Assembly (NCBI GenBank): GCA_014898415.1
Contig: RCTD01000013.1
Location: 806,001-870,000 of the forward strand
DNA: 64,000 bases
DNA from: Stromatinia cepivora
Taxonomy: Eukaryota; Ascomycota; Leotiomycetes; Helotiales; Sclerotiniaceae
Direction of reading: 5' to 3'
Shown here one piece after another: positions 47,081 through 58,618 of the stretch (position 1 is the first letter of the stretch; each line of letters begins with the position of its first letter). The notes beneath the pieces are model-generated. The model saw only the letters and a list, made by a program, of their open reading frames with translations, did no database searches and was not told where the DNA came from. Made by a program: the position numbers and the translations under genes.

Positions 47081-48487
47081 ATGCCACCCACCCCATTCCA
47101 AATCTCCATCCCCGAAGAAAAAATCAAAACTCTCAAAACCAAACTTTCCCTCGCCCAATTCCCAGACGAACTCTCTGATGCAGAATGGGACTTGGGCGTT
47201 CCATTAGCATCCATGAAGCGTCTTACAAAAGCATGGGAAGAATGGGATTGGAGAGTTGCGGAAGAGAATTTGAATAGGACGCTTGAGGATGCGCAGTTTG
47301 TGACGGGTGTGGATGTTGATGGGTTTGGAGAGTTGGATGTCCATTTTGTGTGGCAGAGGAGTGAGGTGAAGGAAGCGGTGCCGTTGCTTTTTGTGCATGG
47401 GTGTGGGTTTTTGTTTTCTTTCTTCTTTTTGTAGTGTTGAATAAAATTTGGAAGAAGGGAAGATAGAATGCTGAGATAATAAATAACAGGGCCGGGATCT
47501 TTTATGGAAGTTCTCCATCTCCTTCCACTTCTTCAACAACCTGGCGGTCCAGCTTTCCATATCATTGCCCCTTCACTTCCCAACTTTGGATTTAGCGAAG
47601 GCGTTAAGAAACGCGGGTTTGCATTGGCGCAGTATGCGGAAACTTGTCATAAATTGATGCTTCAATTGGGCTATGATGAATATGTGACGCAGGGTGGAGA
47701 TTGGGGAACGTATGTTACGAGAGCTATTGGGAAATTGTATCCTCAGCATGTAAGTGTACCATCTTAGCTTTGAGCTTCAATCTCCCATCAAGATTTAAAC
47801 ACTGAGAATATCATCCAGTGCAAAGCAAGCCACATCAACATGGTGAGGGGAAAACAACCCTCCTTTATCAAAAATCCCCTCCTAGCCCTGCAACATGCAA
47901 GCATGCCCTATTCACAACAAGAGCGCGATGGCTTTGCCCGCAGCAACTGGTTTACAGCCGAAGGCAACGGTTACTTCATGGAACAATCCACCAAACCTCA
48001 AACCCTAGCCTACGCACTCCACGACTCCCCCACCGCATTACTAGCCTGGATCTACGAAAAACTACACGACTGGACCGATTCCTACCCTTGGAGCGACGAC
48101 GAAATCCTCACCTGGGTATCCATCTACTATTTCTCACGGGCGGGTCCCGGAGCCGCGCATCGAATATACTATGAAGTTGCGCATACGATTCCTGGCGCGG
48201 GAAAAGTGACGCGAGAAGATATAGAATCGTTTATTTGGGGCCCGAAATTGGGATTGACGTTTAATCCGAGGGAGATATTTGTATTGCCTAAGACGTGGGG
48301 GAGGACGTTGGGGAATGTGGTTTTTGAGAGGGATAATGGGGGGGAGGGGGGTGGACATTTTTATGCGCTTGAGAGGCCGGAGTTGTTGGCGAGGGATTTG
48401 AGAGAGATGTTTGGGAGGGGGGGAGGGGCGTTTGGGGTTGTGAAGGGGAGGAACGGGTATGATGGTGATGGGAAGGCGAGGTTGTGA
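47081..48487 (+). CDS. Epoxide hydrolase with EHN N-terminal domain
   Basis: Alpha/beta-hydrolase that adds water to epoxides, 416 residues. Exons are 47081-47402, 47490-47749 and 47819-48487. The EHN domain begins [20 protein letters not shown]. The oxyanion motif is recovered only by splicing: ..LLFVHG-W across the junction then [14 protein letters not shown], giving HGWPGSF at about 106-112. The nucleophile is D178 in [10 protein letters not shown]; the general-base His is H374 in [13 protein letters not shown]; lid tyrosines are in [18 protein letters not shown]. Intron 1 uses GTGGGT, intron 2 GTAAGT. Length fits fungal epoxide hydrolases of the microsomal type. The C-terminal coding DNA is unusually G-rich (48,330-48,450). 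Substrate unknown. Confidence 0.92.
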
Positions 48488-49419
48488 TGGTGTTATGGTG
48501 GAGGGGCGAACTGGGGATAGGGATGGGAGGCTCAGCCGGATGGTAATTTTACATGTATGAAATAATTACTATACTGATCGCAATGCTTCAATCATCAAAA
48601 TAAATTCAATCAATCAATCCATTCCGACTGACTTACCACACCCACTCATCTTTCTTTGACAACAATTAATACAAAACCTATCTACTACACACTCCTCATC
48701 ACACACCTCAAATCAACCCGTACTTAACAACCCTAGCATACCTAGTACATACGTCCTACATTTCAACCAGAGCCCCAACTAGAATGATAGACGTCTTATT
48801 CTGCTGAATCGAGAATACGGATACTTAGCTACTTAGGTACTGAATATAGATAATTGATATAATCAGTTATTGGATAAAACATACTGGTATATAAGATTGA
48901 TAGGTATTTCCAGTGGTGAATACTCGGGTGTGATTTGTTTATAACTTTATAATTTTATAGGATTTTGAGAAGTGAAGTAGATGAGATAAATATAAATAAA
49001 TATAAATGAATGAATGAATGAATACAAAGAAGAGGTTTAAAAATTAAAAAACTAAAAGGTTAGAAAATTGGAAACTAAAATATACAAATTACTAAATAAA
49101 ACGAAATAAAAAGATGAAAATCTGATAATATTTTATATAATGAATTTTGATGTGGATTTCTAGGAGAATAGGTAATTAAATAGTTAGGAAAGTGATTTCT
49201 GTGACTTCTTTGGTGACTTCTTTAGTGATGTCTACTGAATCCGCCGTGTGATGTGAGTTGTGTTGCTTTGAATCTTTCGAGCCAGGCTGTAGTCTTCCTC
49301 TAAAAGCGCCACCTTCTACCCCCCAATGTCAATTTATATACTCCTCTCCTGCCTCCTCCAAAAGCCCCTCCCCTTCAATCAATTTATACACTCCTCTCTT
49401 CCCTCACCCTCACCCTCAC
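48488..49419. other. Intergenic, AT-rich then CT-rich
   Basis: 932 bp. It includes short ATAAATA/GAATGAATGAATG tandem words near 48,988-49,022 and a strongly pyrimidine-rich stretch from 49,300. No gene is supported. Confidence 0.4.
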
Positions 49420-49989
49420 TCACTTCCTCCCCTCGAAAACCATCTCCACCCCCATCCACCCACACATCCCTATCAAGCCCAACTGAAAAGGCCAATAATA
49501 AATCCCCTTATATCTCCCCTTCCCCTTCTCCCCACCCTGACTATAGCCCCTCATATACATCCATCTAAAAACCGTCCAAGCGCCCCCGAAAACCGCCGCC
49601 GTCTTCGGAAACTGGAGTCCGGAAACCAAGAGCGCGGCGACGGCTATCGAATGATTCTCGGTGAAATTCGCATGAGAACGTTGAGCGCAGTTGAATCGAT
49701 AGGCTGCTTCGTCGGTACGGGATGAAGGGGCGTAGGCGGCTGGATAGTCGATTTGCGCGGCTTTGCGGTAGGATCCCGTGTTGAAGCCGTGGATCGTGTT
49801 GAGGATGAAGGTGGAGGTTGCGGCGAGGATTACGTAGCTAGGATGGTGAGGAGGGTTAGTTGGGGTATTGTTTGTGGTTGGGAGAGGAAGAATGTGGGAT
49901 GGATGGATGGATGGATGGGAATGGTTATGGGTGAGGGGAGTGGGAGGGGATACATACCCGTAATCGGGACTGAGTGTAATGGTAACCAT
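49420..49989 (-). CDS. MAPEG-family protein, microsomal glutathione S-transferase 3-like
   Basis: Four-helix membrane enzyme of the MAPEG superfamily (glutathione transferase/peroxidase type), 149 residues. Exon 1 is 49958-49989 (MVTITLSPDYG) and exon 2 is 49420-49837; the 120-nt intron (GTATGT..CTAG) splits a Gly codon and gives PDYGYVILAATSTFILN. The conserved signature FNCAQRSHANFTENHSIAV is intact. Later helices include AVAALLVSGLQF and PFQLGLIGMCGWMGVEMVF. Without splicing, the frame reads through a Pro/His-rich intron. The start is the second ATG of the open frame, which matches the usual MVTI..YGYV beginning; the first is three codons upstream. Confidence 0.92.
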   Translation of the reverse strand: MVTITLSPDYGYVSPPTPLTHNHSHPSIHPSHILPLPTTNNTPTNPPHHPSYVILAATSTFILNTIHGFNTGSYRKAAQIDYPAAYAPSSRTDEAAYRFNCAQRSHANFTENHSIAVAALLVSGLQFPKTAAVFGGAWTVFRWMYMRGYSQGGEKGKGRYKGIYYWPFQLGLIGMCGWMGVEMVFEGRK

Positions 49990-51534
49990 TTTGTTCAATT
50001 AAGTTTTGTATAGACGTTCTGTATTGAGCTCTTTGAAATGATGGCAAATAGAAGAAATGATATTGTACTTCCCTTTGCTTGATTGTAGACAAAAGAACAG
50101 CAAACCCCCTCACCATATAAATAAACCCCAAACCCATCCAAACCCCACAACAAACCTACCGTATTAGAAATCCATTAGAAATCCAAGGTCAATCTCAGCT
50201 CACTTACCCCTTCCCCTCGACACAGACCTTCAAAATATGCTATGTGGTGGAGTTGTAAACCGTGTACTTCGGACATCGATATTTCCGCACCCCGTGTCTA
50301 GTTTGTTGGAAGAATTGGTAATCAGATATTGATCTCCATATAAAAGTTCATCAAACTCGACTCTTTTCCTCCGTGTCGTCGGACCTTGCGATGTTGATGT
50401 GTACGCATACAGATGAATCTTACTTGTGTTCATTGTTTCCCGCCTTGAAATCGGCGGAAGAGTAAGCTATGAGGTGCTGTCGAAAGGAATATAAACTTCA
50501 TTCCGCTCCCACGAAGAATATCATATTATTTGGAGACGTTTCAACGGAGACGGACAGGTGTGAAAGTGAGATGAAGAGATGTAAGATTTTTATAAGTATT
50601 CGATGATGGATAATATTGGATTAGCGAATTCAATTGTTCAATCGGAGGTCACGAGCACGTCATGTTTGTTGGTTTGAAGTTGGCTTTGTCAGGTGGAATG
50701 TACATGTATGTCTGTATGCTGTGGTTTCTTGGGAGACAGGCACAAGAGGTTGGACGACTTATATTACAAGATTTGATTGAACCGGTGAACCAAAATGCTA
50801 GGTAAGTAGGTATATAAAGACAAAGTAACCTTAGAAAATCTAAAAATCTATCTTAAATCAACTAAAAAACATCTCTCAATCATTCATTCATTCTTTTCAT
50901 TCATATCTTAAAAATACTTAAATTTACATCTCCTTATATCACAGCTGTTCCTAGTAATCTAACCCAGAGCTCACCGGGACAAAGCTACGATTCATCTCCA
51001 GGCAACTCGACGATAGAGGCGGAGTGAATCCAGGAATGGAATTAGGTATACATAATATTCACTGTTATATTCACCTCTGAAAAAAATCAAACCAGGAATC
51101 ATTGATCGATGATCAGATATCTGATCACTACAGATTTAGATGCACTTTCACAATATTATGCGTTTTTGGAGGTATATGATGATTACAGTGGGCATTAGAC
51201 GGGAATGACTGGGTTTGGGATTGGAATTAGATACTCCGCGAGATGATGGGCAGGAATCCGACAACAAATTGAGGGTTAGTTGTTCTTATGGGGAGTGTAT
51301 TCTTTGTGGAATATGGAAGGAAGTAGTTGTTCAAAGCGTGGAGGCGAAAGAAAGATTCGAGGATTGCTTAAAAAGAGGATGGAGCGAGTCAAGTGTGTAT
51401 AAGCTGGCTATATTTGAGAGTGGTATAATCAGAGAAAGTACTCCAATATCTAGAACGCGCATGAATCTCTTTTCTAAAATCTTCACTCTATCAACATCAC
51501 TTATATCCTTCTTCCCTTCACGGTATCCAATACA
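49990..51534. other. Intergenic region, no supported gene
   Basis: 1.5 kb covering the MAPEG promoter and the 3' side of the LrgB gene. Short frames (for example 50,230-50,433 minus) show no family resemblance. Confidence 0.4.
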
Positions 51535-53443
51535 CTACAACCCAACCAACCCCCGAATAATCTCCACCACCGGCGGCACAGAAGTCAACGCCAATGTCAC
51601 AATACCGAAAAGACTCATGCTCAAACTACTCAATGCCGCTGCTCTCGGATCACTAGCTAATAACAATGCAGTACCTATTGCACTAGCATTTCCACCCATG
51701 GCAACACCAATGGTTATGTAATCATCAGGGCGAATTTTGAGGAGGGAAAGGAGACGATGACCGATTAGGACGCCGAAAATACCGGACATTATGGCAAGGG
51801 CGGCGGCGGCGTTGATGTTTCCACCGCTAAAGAAAGAAGAGTGGGGGTTAGTTTGCTATGGGTAGATTGCAAGGTGGGAAAAAGTGGCTAGTGGTACTTA
51901 CAGGTTACTGGCGGCGGGGCTGGCGAGCGCCAGAGTTAGAGAACGTACGGAGAAAGAAAGAGAAATTGGAGGGGATATGCCGATAGAATAACAGAGAGGT
52001 GGGTAGCCAAAAAGTGAAGCGATGGCGAGAACAACACTTGGGATTGTAATGGGGATGAAGTGAGTTTTTAGTTCGTGGCGATACTGAAACATGGGGAGAG
52101 CGAGGGAGACAATAGAGGCGTCAAGTACGCTGTTACTGTCGTTGATAAGGAGGTTAATTTGGAGTTTAAGGCGAATAGATGGGTATATGAAATTGAAGAA
52201 CTTACAAGATATCACCAGCTCCTGGTAGAGGAAGGTTCTTTTCTCCATCCCAGTAGGCAATATATTTGGTGTTGGTTCTGTAAGCACCCAAAATTTCATC
52301 TAGGTTATTACCTCTGACAAGTCCTAAAATCCATATACCAATTATCGTGATGCCGGATGACAATAGTACAGGATGTAAGAATTGCTTCCATCGAACTGGG
52401 AGAGATTGTGCTGCGAAATAAGCTAGTACATTGAATGTAAGTTGTACTGGCATTGCATAGCCGGTAGCATAGTAAACTGGGATCCCTATGAAAAGAAATA
52501 TAACACTGTAAGTGAGTATATCCAAATTCCTATTAATAAACGCCGCCCAAATCTGAGCTCGTGTGAGTGGTAATGGCTCTTGTTCGACCGCGATGGTACT
52601 AGAAACAGGTTCTGGTGGTGGACTTTCTGTTTCCGGAGAATCTCTTGGGTCTCTAGTGTCTCTGACCACAGCCGGTTCCTGTTCTTGTATAGGACCGACA
52701 CTATCGGTCGATGTGAAATTTGTATTACTTGATACTGCGAGAGGAATGGCATCATTCTCGGCACCCATTTCTTCGGCCCTCTCTATAATAGCACGCTTGC
52801 TTGAACCTAATAAGATCTGAAGACCGCGTACTAGCCAGGCAGTGACAGCGAACATGACCAAGAACCCAACGACTTCGAGACATTAGTGATTAAATGTTGG
52901 ATATGGCGACGATGTACTCACGGAATACCCCAATGATTTTGCCTACTTCCGCAGCAGTTATACTATCACTCAATGGCAACAGAACGAAACTATAAACCTT
53001 CAGTATCTCATCCAATCTAATTTCAATGATCTCATCCGTGTGAAGGTGGTGACTCACGAGGGTGTGAAGAAGACATTGATATATCGGAGAGCCCATCCTG
53101 CTGGAATATCAATGACCGACACCAAAGCTCTCGTCCTTTGGTGCCCAATGAGAAGATCAATAATATTTAGAATTAAAAATAGTAAAATCAAGCATGCCAC
53201 TGATGCAGGAAATGAGACAGAACTGAGTCCTATGAGAGCATTGACACCGAAGCATGCTAATAGAATCAAAACAATGCCAAAAGGAACTTGAATCCAAGCT
53301 TTTAGGTTGCGTCTCCATGATAGACGAGCTACCTATGATATATTAGTAAATTAATATCTTCTTAAAAGTTTGGAGATGTTAATCCTCACCAACTTGAGAG
53401 CTTCAAATCCATCCGAGGTAAACTCTCGGATATTTGGGGCCAT
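51535..53443 (-). CDS. LrgB/CidB-family integral membrane protein (PLGG1-like carrier)
   Basis: Multi-pass membrane protein, 529 residues. Exons in transcription order are 53390-53443, 53058-53332, 52922-52989, 52206-52872, 51902-52135 and 51535-51826. The N-terminal half resembles LrgA-type helices (FGIVLILLACFGVNALIGLS; ASVACLILLFLILNIIDLL). A charged, Pro/Glu-rich loop follows (about 52,560-52,800). The C-terminal LrgB domain shows MPVQLTFNVLAYFAAQSLPV, LDASIVSLALPMFQYRHELK, then GGNINAAAALAIMSGIFGVL and PDDYITIGVAMGGNASAIGT. The LrgA plus LrgB fusion plan matches plant PLGG1, a plastid glycolate/glycerate transporter; the fungal substrate is not established. Exon 5 could begin at 52135 or 52129, both in frame. 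Other junctions are unambiguous. Confidence 0.88.
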
Positions 53444-54137
53444 TGTGAATTCTTTTAGATCGCTATTCGACCTATGTAACTGAAATAGAATCTTTTCATT
53501 CCCTACCCAAAGGATATATCCAAGAAGCTACAGTTAAATAGGAACAGACAGAAAGGAAATTCTCAAAGAGAATGGGATGTCTTCATCACGAAAGTAATAT
53601 CCAAGTGGGGATTCGGAGAGCTCAATCAGATGCTTATCTCCCACAATCATACCTACTATATCAGAGAAAAATGTATCTCCATGCCTAGCTATGGTGAAAA
53701 ATAGAATTGTCTCTTGGTTTCTTACTTATTTGCAATAATAATTTAGAAGTAGTATAGAATGTCGAAACTATCTCAGATGATAGGATTGAATGTACTGTAT
53801 GTATGTATGTACTGTAGCTTTTTGTTTGGAACAAATCAGAAATTCAATTTGTGGGGTATAGTTCTATATAAATCTCCAACATTCACTAGGGTTTCAATGT
53901 AAACAAGTTAATACCACAACACAAACTCGGTACAAAAGTGATAAAACGCCCCGAGCCCAGATTCAACAACAGCTCTTTCAAATCCCCCGAGACAGTTTTT
54001 TCTAAGATACTCGAATCTCCCTCTTTCCAAATCTGCAATAAAATCTTTACATTTCCTAAAAGCCCCAAAGTTGATTTTGGCTTCAGACGTGCAACAAAAC
54101 TTTTGGAAAGCTTGTCGTACCACGGACTTCAACCAGT
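53444..54137. promoter_or_regulatory. Divergent promoter between the LrgB gene and the coiled-coil gene
   Basis: 694 bp between opposing starts. It includes a TGTATGTATGTATGTACTG stretch near 53,797. No supported ORF. Confidence 0.4.
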
Positions 54138-55786
54138 ATGGAAGGCGGCAATCTCGAATTTCTTCTGCAGATTTTGGAAGATTATGCCATACCTTTCGAT
54201 CGAAATACAATCAAGTCCGGTTATGCTCGCAATCCAGCTGCTGTTGAGGCTTGGATTTCGAAATACCTTGGTCCAGAGACACTCTTGACCAAAGATGAAG
54301 TCGCATTGTGAGTTGGCGCCGGTTCTTGTTGCGAATGATACTAACAAGGAATAGGTACGAGGTACTATCACAATCAGGAGATGCGGACAAAATAGCGAAT
54401 GCCCAAGACTTATCGAGCATATGTGATTTGACCGACGAACAATTGCATACTGCCATCGAAGAATTACAAAGATCTACTACCGCGATTGAAAAGCAGAGCG
54501 AAGCACTACGATTACAACAAAATGCTCTAGCTTTACTTGTCAAAAACAATAAGAAAGTGGGAGCAGCTCGAACTGAAGCAGATGCAAAACAGCTCCGGAA
54601 ATGGGAAGGGGAAACCGGTCAGGTCAACTCGGCGGTGGAGGAACTTTCACAAAACCTGATGTATCAGTTATCAGACTTGGAACAACAAAACAAAATATCA
54701 CAATCCAGTGTCAAACAGACAGTGGATGGAATCTTAAAGGCGGATGATAAATTATTGACAAGCTTGCAAAAGCTTGGGGAAGAGCTTGATCCTGGGTCTT
54801 CAGAAGACCATGATACTATTGCTAGGATAAGGGACCTTTGTGCGAGGTATATCAAACATACTGTCGATGGAGTTAGGACAAAGCTTGACCGAATATATCT
54901 CGAAGCTCTTAATAATCCTGCTGGTGCAGATTCGCAAAACACAAACAAACAGGAAGTCGCCGATTTACAAGAAGAGCTTGAATCCTTATATTCCGAGGTA
55001 TTACCTGTGGCTCAAATGTCTGCTGAGCAACAATATTTGGAACCAGCTTTACGGGAGATTGCCCTCAAAGGGAATTCAGGTCAAGATCGAGCTTACCAAG
55101 CTTTGAAATATGTAGGTTTTGATGCATCAAAAGATACTGCATCTCTAATCATGAACTAGATGCAAGAATGCCTTAATTTCCTCGTCAAGCGTACAGAGAT
55201 ATATGCAGCGCATATGGAGGAATACCAATGTCATCAGATGGCCACTAAATTTGCAATAGACACCGGAAAGAAAGAGCTCCAATATCAAGCAGCTCCACAG
55301 CCTAGCAAATTTTTTACGCGCCAACGACAGAATTCTCAAGCACAAATACAGTTCCGCAATAATCGCCGTCGTTCTTCAATGTTTGAAGAAATGGATGCTG
55401 AATCACAGTTACTTCGCAATTTGGGCATCGCACTTCCTAATGAAAATGACGCAGATGATGCGCAGACTGAATTTCTCGATAGTTGCCTTCGTGAAAGGAT
55501 CGAGAAACTTAAGAGTCACTCGACTAATTTGGAGTCAACAACTGAGACCACCATATCTTCACATGTTCACAATGCCGATTATACAATGAAACTACTTTAC
55601 AATGCCCTTCAAGCTGATTCAGTATACGGTGAGGTTCAACTACTTGATCCAGATATTGTATCATCATTTAACACATTTGAGGAGGAAATCAAGAATTTAC
55701 AGGAAAATCTTGAAGCTGTGAATTTACAAAGGTTACAACTGAAGAACGTTCATAAAGAGCAGCTGATAAAACGTTGGTCAAGATGA
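54138..55786 (+). CDS. Coiled-coil protein, candidate augmin (HAUS3-like) subunit
   Basis: 517 residues in exons 54138-54307, 54355-55111 and 55160-55786. It starts MEGGNLEFLLQILEDYAIPF. A small globular N-terminus (SKYLGPETLLTKDEVALYEV) precedes long coiled coils rich in Glu/Gln/Leu, for example IEELQRSTTAIEKQSEALRL, VADLQEELESLYSEV and IKNLQENLEAVNLQRLQLKN. The layout, with an N-terminal domain that includes VLS..GD followed by extended coiled coil, recalls HAUS augmin-like subunit 3, which recruits gamma-tubulin to spindle microtubules, but this is a weak resemblance. The 48-nt intron 2 (GTAGGT..CTCTAATC..CTAG) is a multiple of three. If ignored, the frame appears to stop at TAG followed at once by ATG, which is the acceptor, not a true stop. 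Confidence 0.8.
55112..55159 (+). other. 48-nt intron ending in an in-frame TAG acceptor
   Basis: GTAGGT donor, CTAAT branch-like box and CTAG acceptor. Removal joins ALKY to MQECLNFL in phase 0. Confidence 0.8.
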
Positions 55787-58618
55787 CCATTTGTCTGAGC
55801 GGAAAAGAGGGTAAGAACGATTGCAGCCTTGCAAAGCGGGTCAAAAGTTGGTAATTAGGGGGATGTTCTTCATTATATCAGTCAATATTGAAGATGTCTT
55901 GAAGACATCTCTCTTAGGTTTCAGATGATAGTGGCAGATGTCACCATCATCACGTGTCCCGAAATTTGAAGGAAGGCATATGTACACTCCAAAGCTTGTG
56001 GCGATGCAAGAATTCATCCCGAAATGCAAGGGCAAGCACTACACGTGGCTTACTATAGGCTGATTAGATCCATGTATGAAGGAGGAGGCTCATTCAGAAA
56101 AATCCTCCTTATAAAGAACTTTCATCTTGGCCACTTGGGACTATTATCTAAGACAGAAATCGAGTCATATATTCCCAGTCATGCACGAGACCTAGCATCA
56201 TACTGTTTCTAAAATGTCAAAAAATCATATCCTCCAAATAATCAAAGGTACCTGCGTAACCCAACCACTAAGAAACAACAATATGCATGTAATCCTTCAT
56301 CCTTAACCATCTTGTTGGAATTTCTTTCCCCTGGCGGCTGCAGTGTTCGACCTAGATTGTACGACAACCAAGCTTTAGACCTTTATCGCTAGGATTGTGC
56401 GACAAAAAGGTCAACAGATAGAAAATGCAACAAAAAGGAATCAGTTGGGAATATTAAAAATTAATTTTTTTTGGTTTTAGTTTTAGTTTTAGTTTTAGTT
56501 TTAATTTTAGCCGTGGTTGGTGATTATTTTGATACACCAACATAACATCATAAGGCTTAAGGCTTAACTTAAGGCTTTAGTGCTAAAATGACGATCGTAT
56601 GGTCCGAACGGACTCGCAGTAATGGCCATGAAATGACATTGACGGCGGTAATAATACAAGCGAGGAGCAAGTGGGCAAGTACAGTAGGTTAGGTGTTAGG
56701 TATGTACTATGTACGTCAGGTATGTTATGCACTGCATCATCATTTGACTCAAACTTCAAGTCTTATCTCACCTGGCTTGAAAATTCGATAATTTATTGAG
56801 GCTGTGTTGATTGGTGTGGCTTGCTTTTGTTGCTTGTGTTCGCTAATCGGGGATTTTGACTACAGTATTGTCTTGGTCTTGGTCTTGCGGTGATAGGAGA
56901 TAGGAGATAGGAGTCATCATTTTATCACGGCGAGGAATTATTTTCATGTTTTTGTGGCGGGTACATATTCGGGGATTTTGTCAGTTGATCTTTGGGGAAG
57001 ATTTTTGTTGTGGTTTATGCTGGTGTGTTGGATTTTAAAGGGCTTACAGGTAATCTTACTAATATACCTAAAAGGTAGAGTTAATTTTCTCGTTCATGAT
57101 ACATTATGATACATTATATAAACTTTTCTGGGGAAATATGCGGCTCATAATATTTATCACCAACCATAGTTTAAACCCTCGAATCCATAAGCCATAATAG
57201 ACAAACAAATGGGTTATCCTTGATGTGTTGTAAGCGTGACCCAAACGAGAACCCTATCTCCCCATAAAAAATTGTCGCCAAATTAAGAAGCAACCAGGGT
57301 TTTTAGAAACAATTGGACATCAGACCTTTAACGAAACATCATTTCAAGCTTTTCCCATTTTCATCTCATTTCATCTCATTTCATCTATAATCCCTTGATT
57401 GGATTTTATAAACTATTTTCAAATCTTCTCTTTGGTCTGAATATGGGCCATCTTTTCATGAAACATCTCCTCCTTGGAATTCATTCTTATAGGATAAAAT
57501 AAGTACTTCCATCACGCGCGTTTGTGGTCTTGAGATTTGAGGGCCGTCCCGCAAGATTTTACACATTTGACGACCTTTACTCTGCTTATTCTTGACCTCC
57601 TTTCGATGGGATTCGATTCCATCGTGTCGGGATTCTATTTTCGGACAATTTTCTCTCGTCCCTCCCTCTTCATGTTGCTTTCGCATCCATTAACAAGCTA
57701 CTCCTATGTTTGGGTCAAAATAGCAACTGTTACATTCCAATCATTTTGATATCATCACATTTATCACAAACGAAGCTGATAACGTAAAGAACTTTTTACA
57801 ATTTTTGGTCTTTACTCCTGCATTTCATCACCCATCACTACTAACGCAAGTGGTTTCATTTCAAGCCTCAATTCCTTACTTGGTACAACTTTGTCGAACT
57901 TTTGGATTCTTTCGGGTCTTACTCAGCCCTTCAAGTGGCTGAGGCGCTTTTGGTTCGCCGCTTTCTTCCTAAAAATCTTGACAACCCTACCCACACTTTT
58001 TTCTACCACACTAAAACTTCCTTAGCCTACCTATAATAAATACACAGTCACCGGCCACAGTATGACCTAAAAGACACTATAAGACCTTGCTACTAGGCAG
58101 TCACACTCCTAGTACAGTCAACTACTAAGTGTTGGGAGAAGATACTTAATTCCTCTATACCCTTCATCCATCCACACATTTCTTTCCACATTCTCTCTTG
58201 TTAAACATATCACTACTTGAGTTTGAATTAATAGAACGTCTTTCACATTCCTGCCGTTTCGACATACTCACCTCGCTTACCTTTTCATATATATCGTCTA
58301 TTCCACGGCAAGGTTCCTTAACGAATAACGAACATACAATTACACTTATTGTAACTCACAACACATATCTCTATATCTGACTACACTTCTGTCTGATTTG
58401 TTCACTTAACACAATACAAATCAACCTTTATACGTGCACATACACATACTACGTTTGACGAATAAATATCTTACGGATCAATTCAAGGAAGTCCTAGATC
58501 AAGTGGGAAACTTCTCTTCGTTTTGATATCAACTCGATAACACCAAGTCAATTCAGGTCTTAGAGGACAAGTCCTACCTCAGCACATCCGACCCAAAGTT
58601 TCAAAGTTCATCATCACA
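55787..58618. other. Very long 5' intergenic region upstream of the Arg/Glu-rich gene
   Basis: 2.8 kb without a supported gene. Contents include a TTTTAG array near 56,470-56,508, AGGCTTAAGGCTTAACTTA words at 56,554-56,577, GTCTTG and GATAGGA short repeats near 56,872-56,910, TTTCATCTCA repeats at 57,357-57,386, and a pyrimidine-rich leader from about 57,900 to the start codon. This may contain a long promoter and 5' UTR. Confidence 0.45.
56470..56508. repeat. (TTTTAG)n short tandem array
   Basis: About five to six copies of TTTTAG with one TTTTAA variant. It resembles but is not the fungal telomere unit TTAGGG. Confidence 0.85.

Noticed and set aside
51215..51721. 168-codon plus-strand frame
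   Set aside because: Its 3' part is antisense to the last LrgB exon and the rest has no recognisable content.
55157..55159. Apparent premature TAG splitting the coiled-coil gene into two ORFs
   Set aside because: The TAG is the acceptor of a 48-nt intron with GTAGGT donor and CTAAT box; splicing restores one frame.
56470..56508. Possible interstitial telomere repeat
   Set aside because: The unit is TTTTAG, not TTAGGG, and is only about six copies; a simple repeat is enough.
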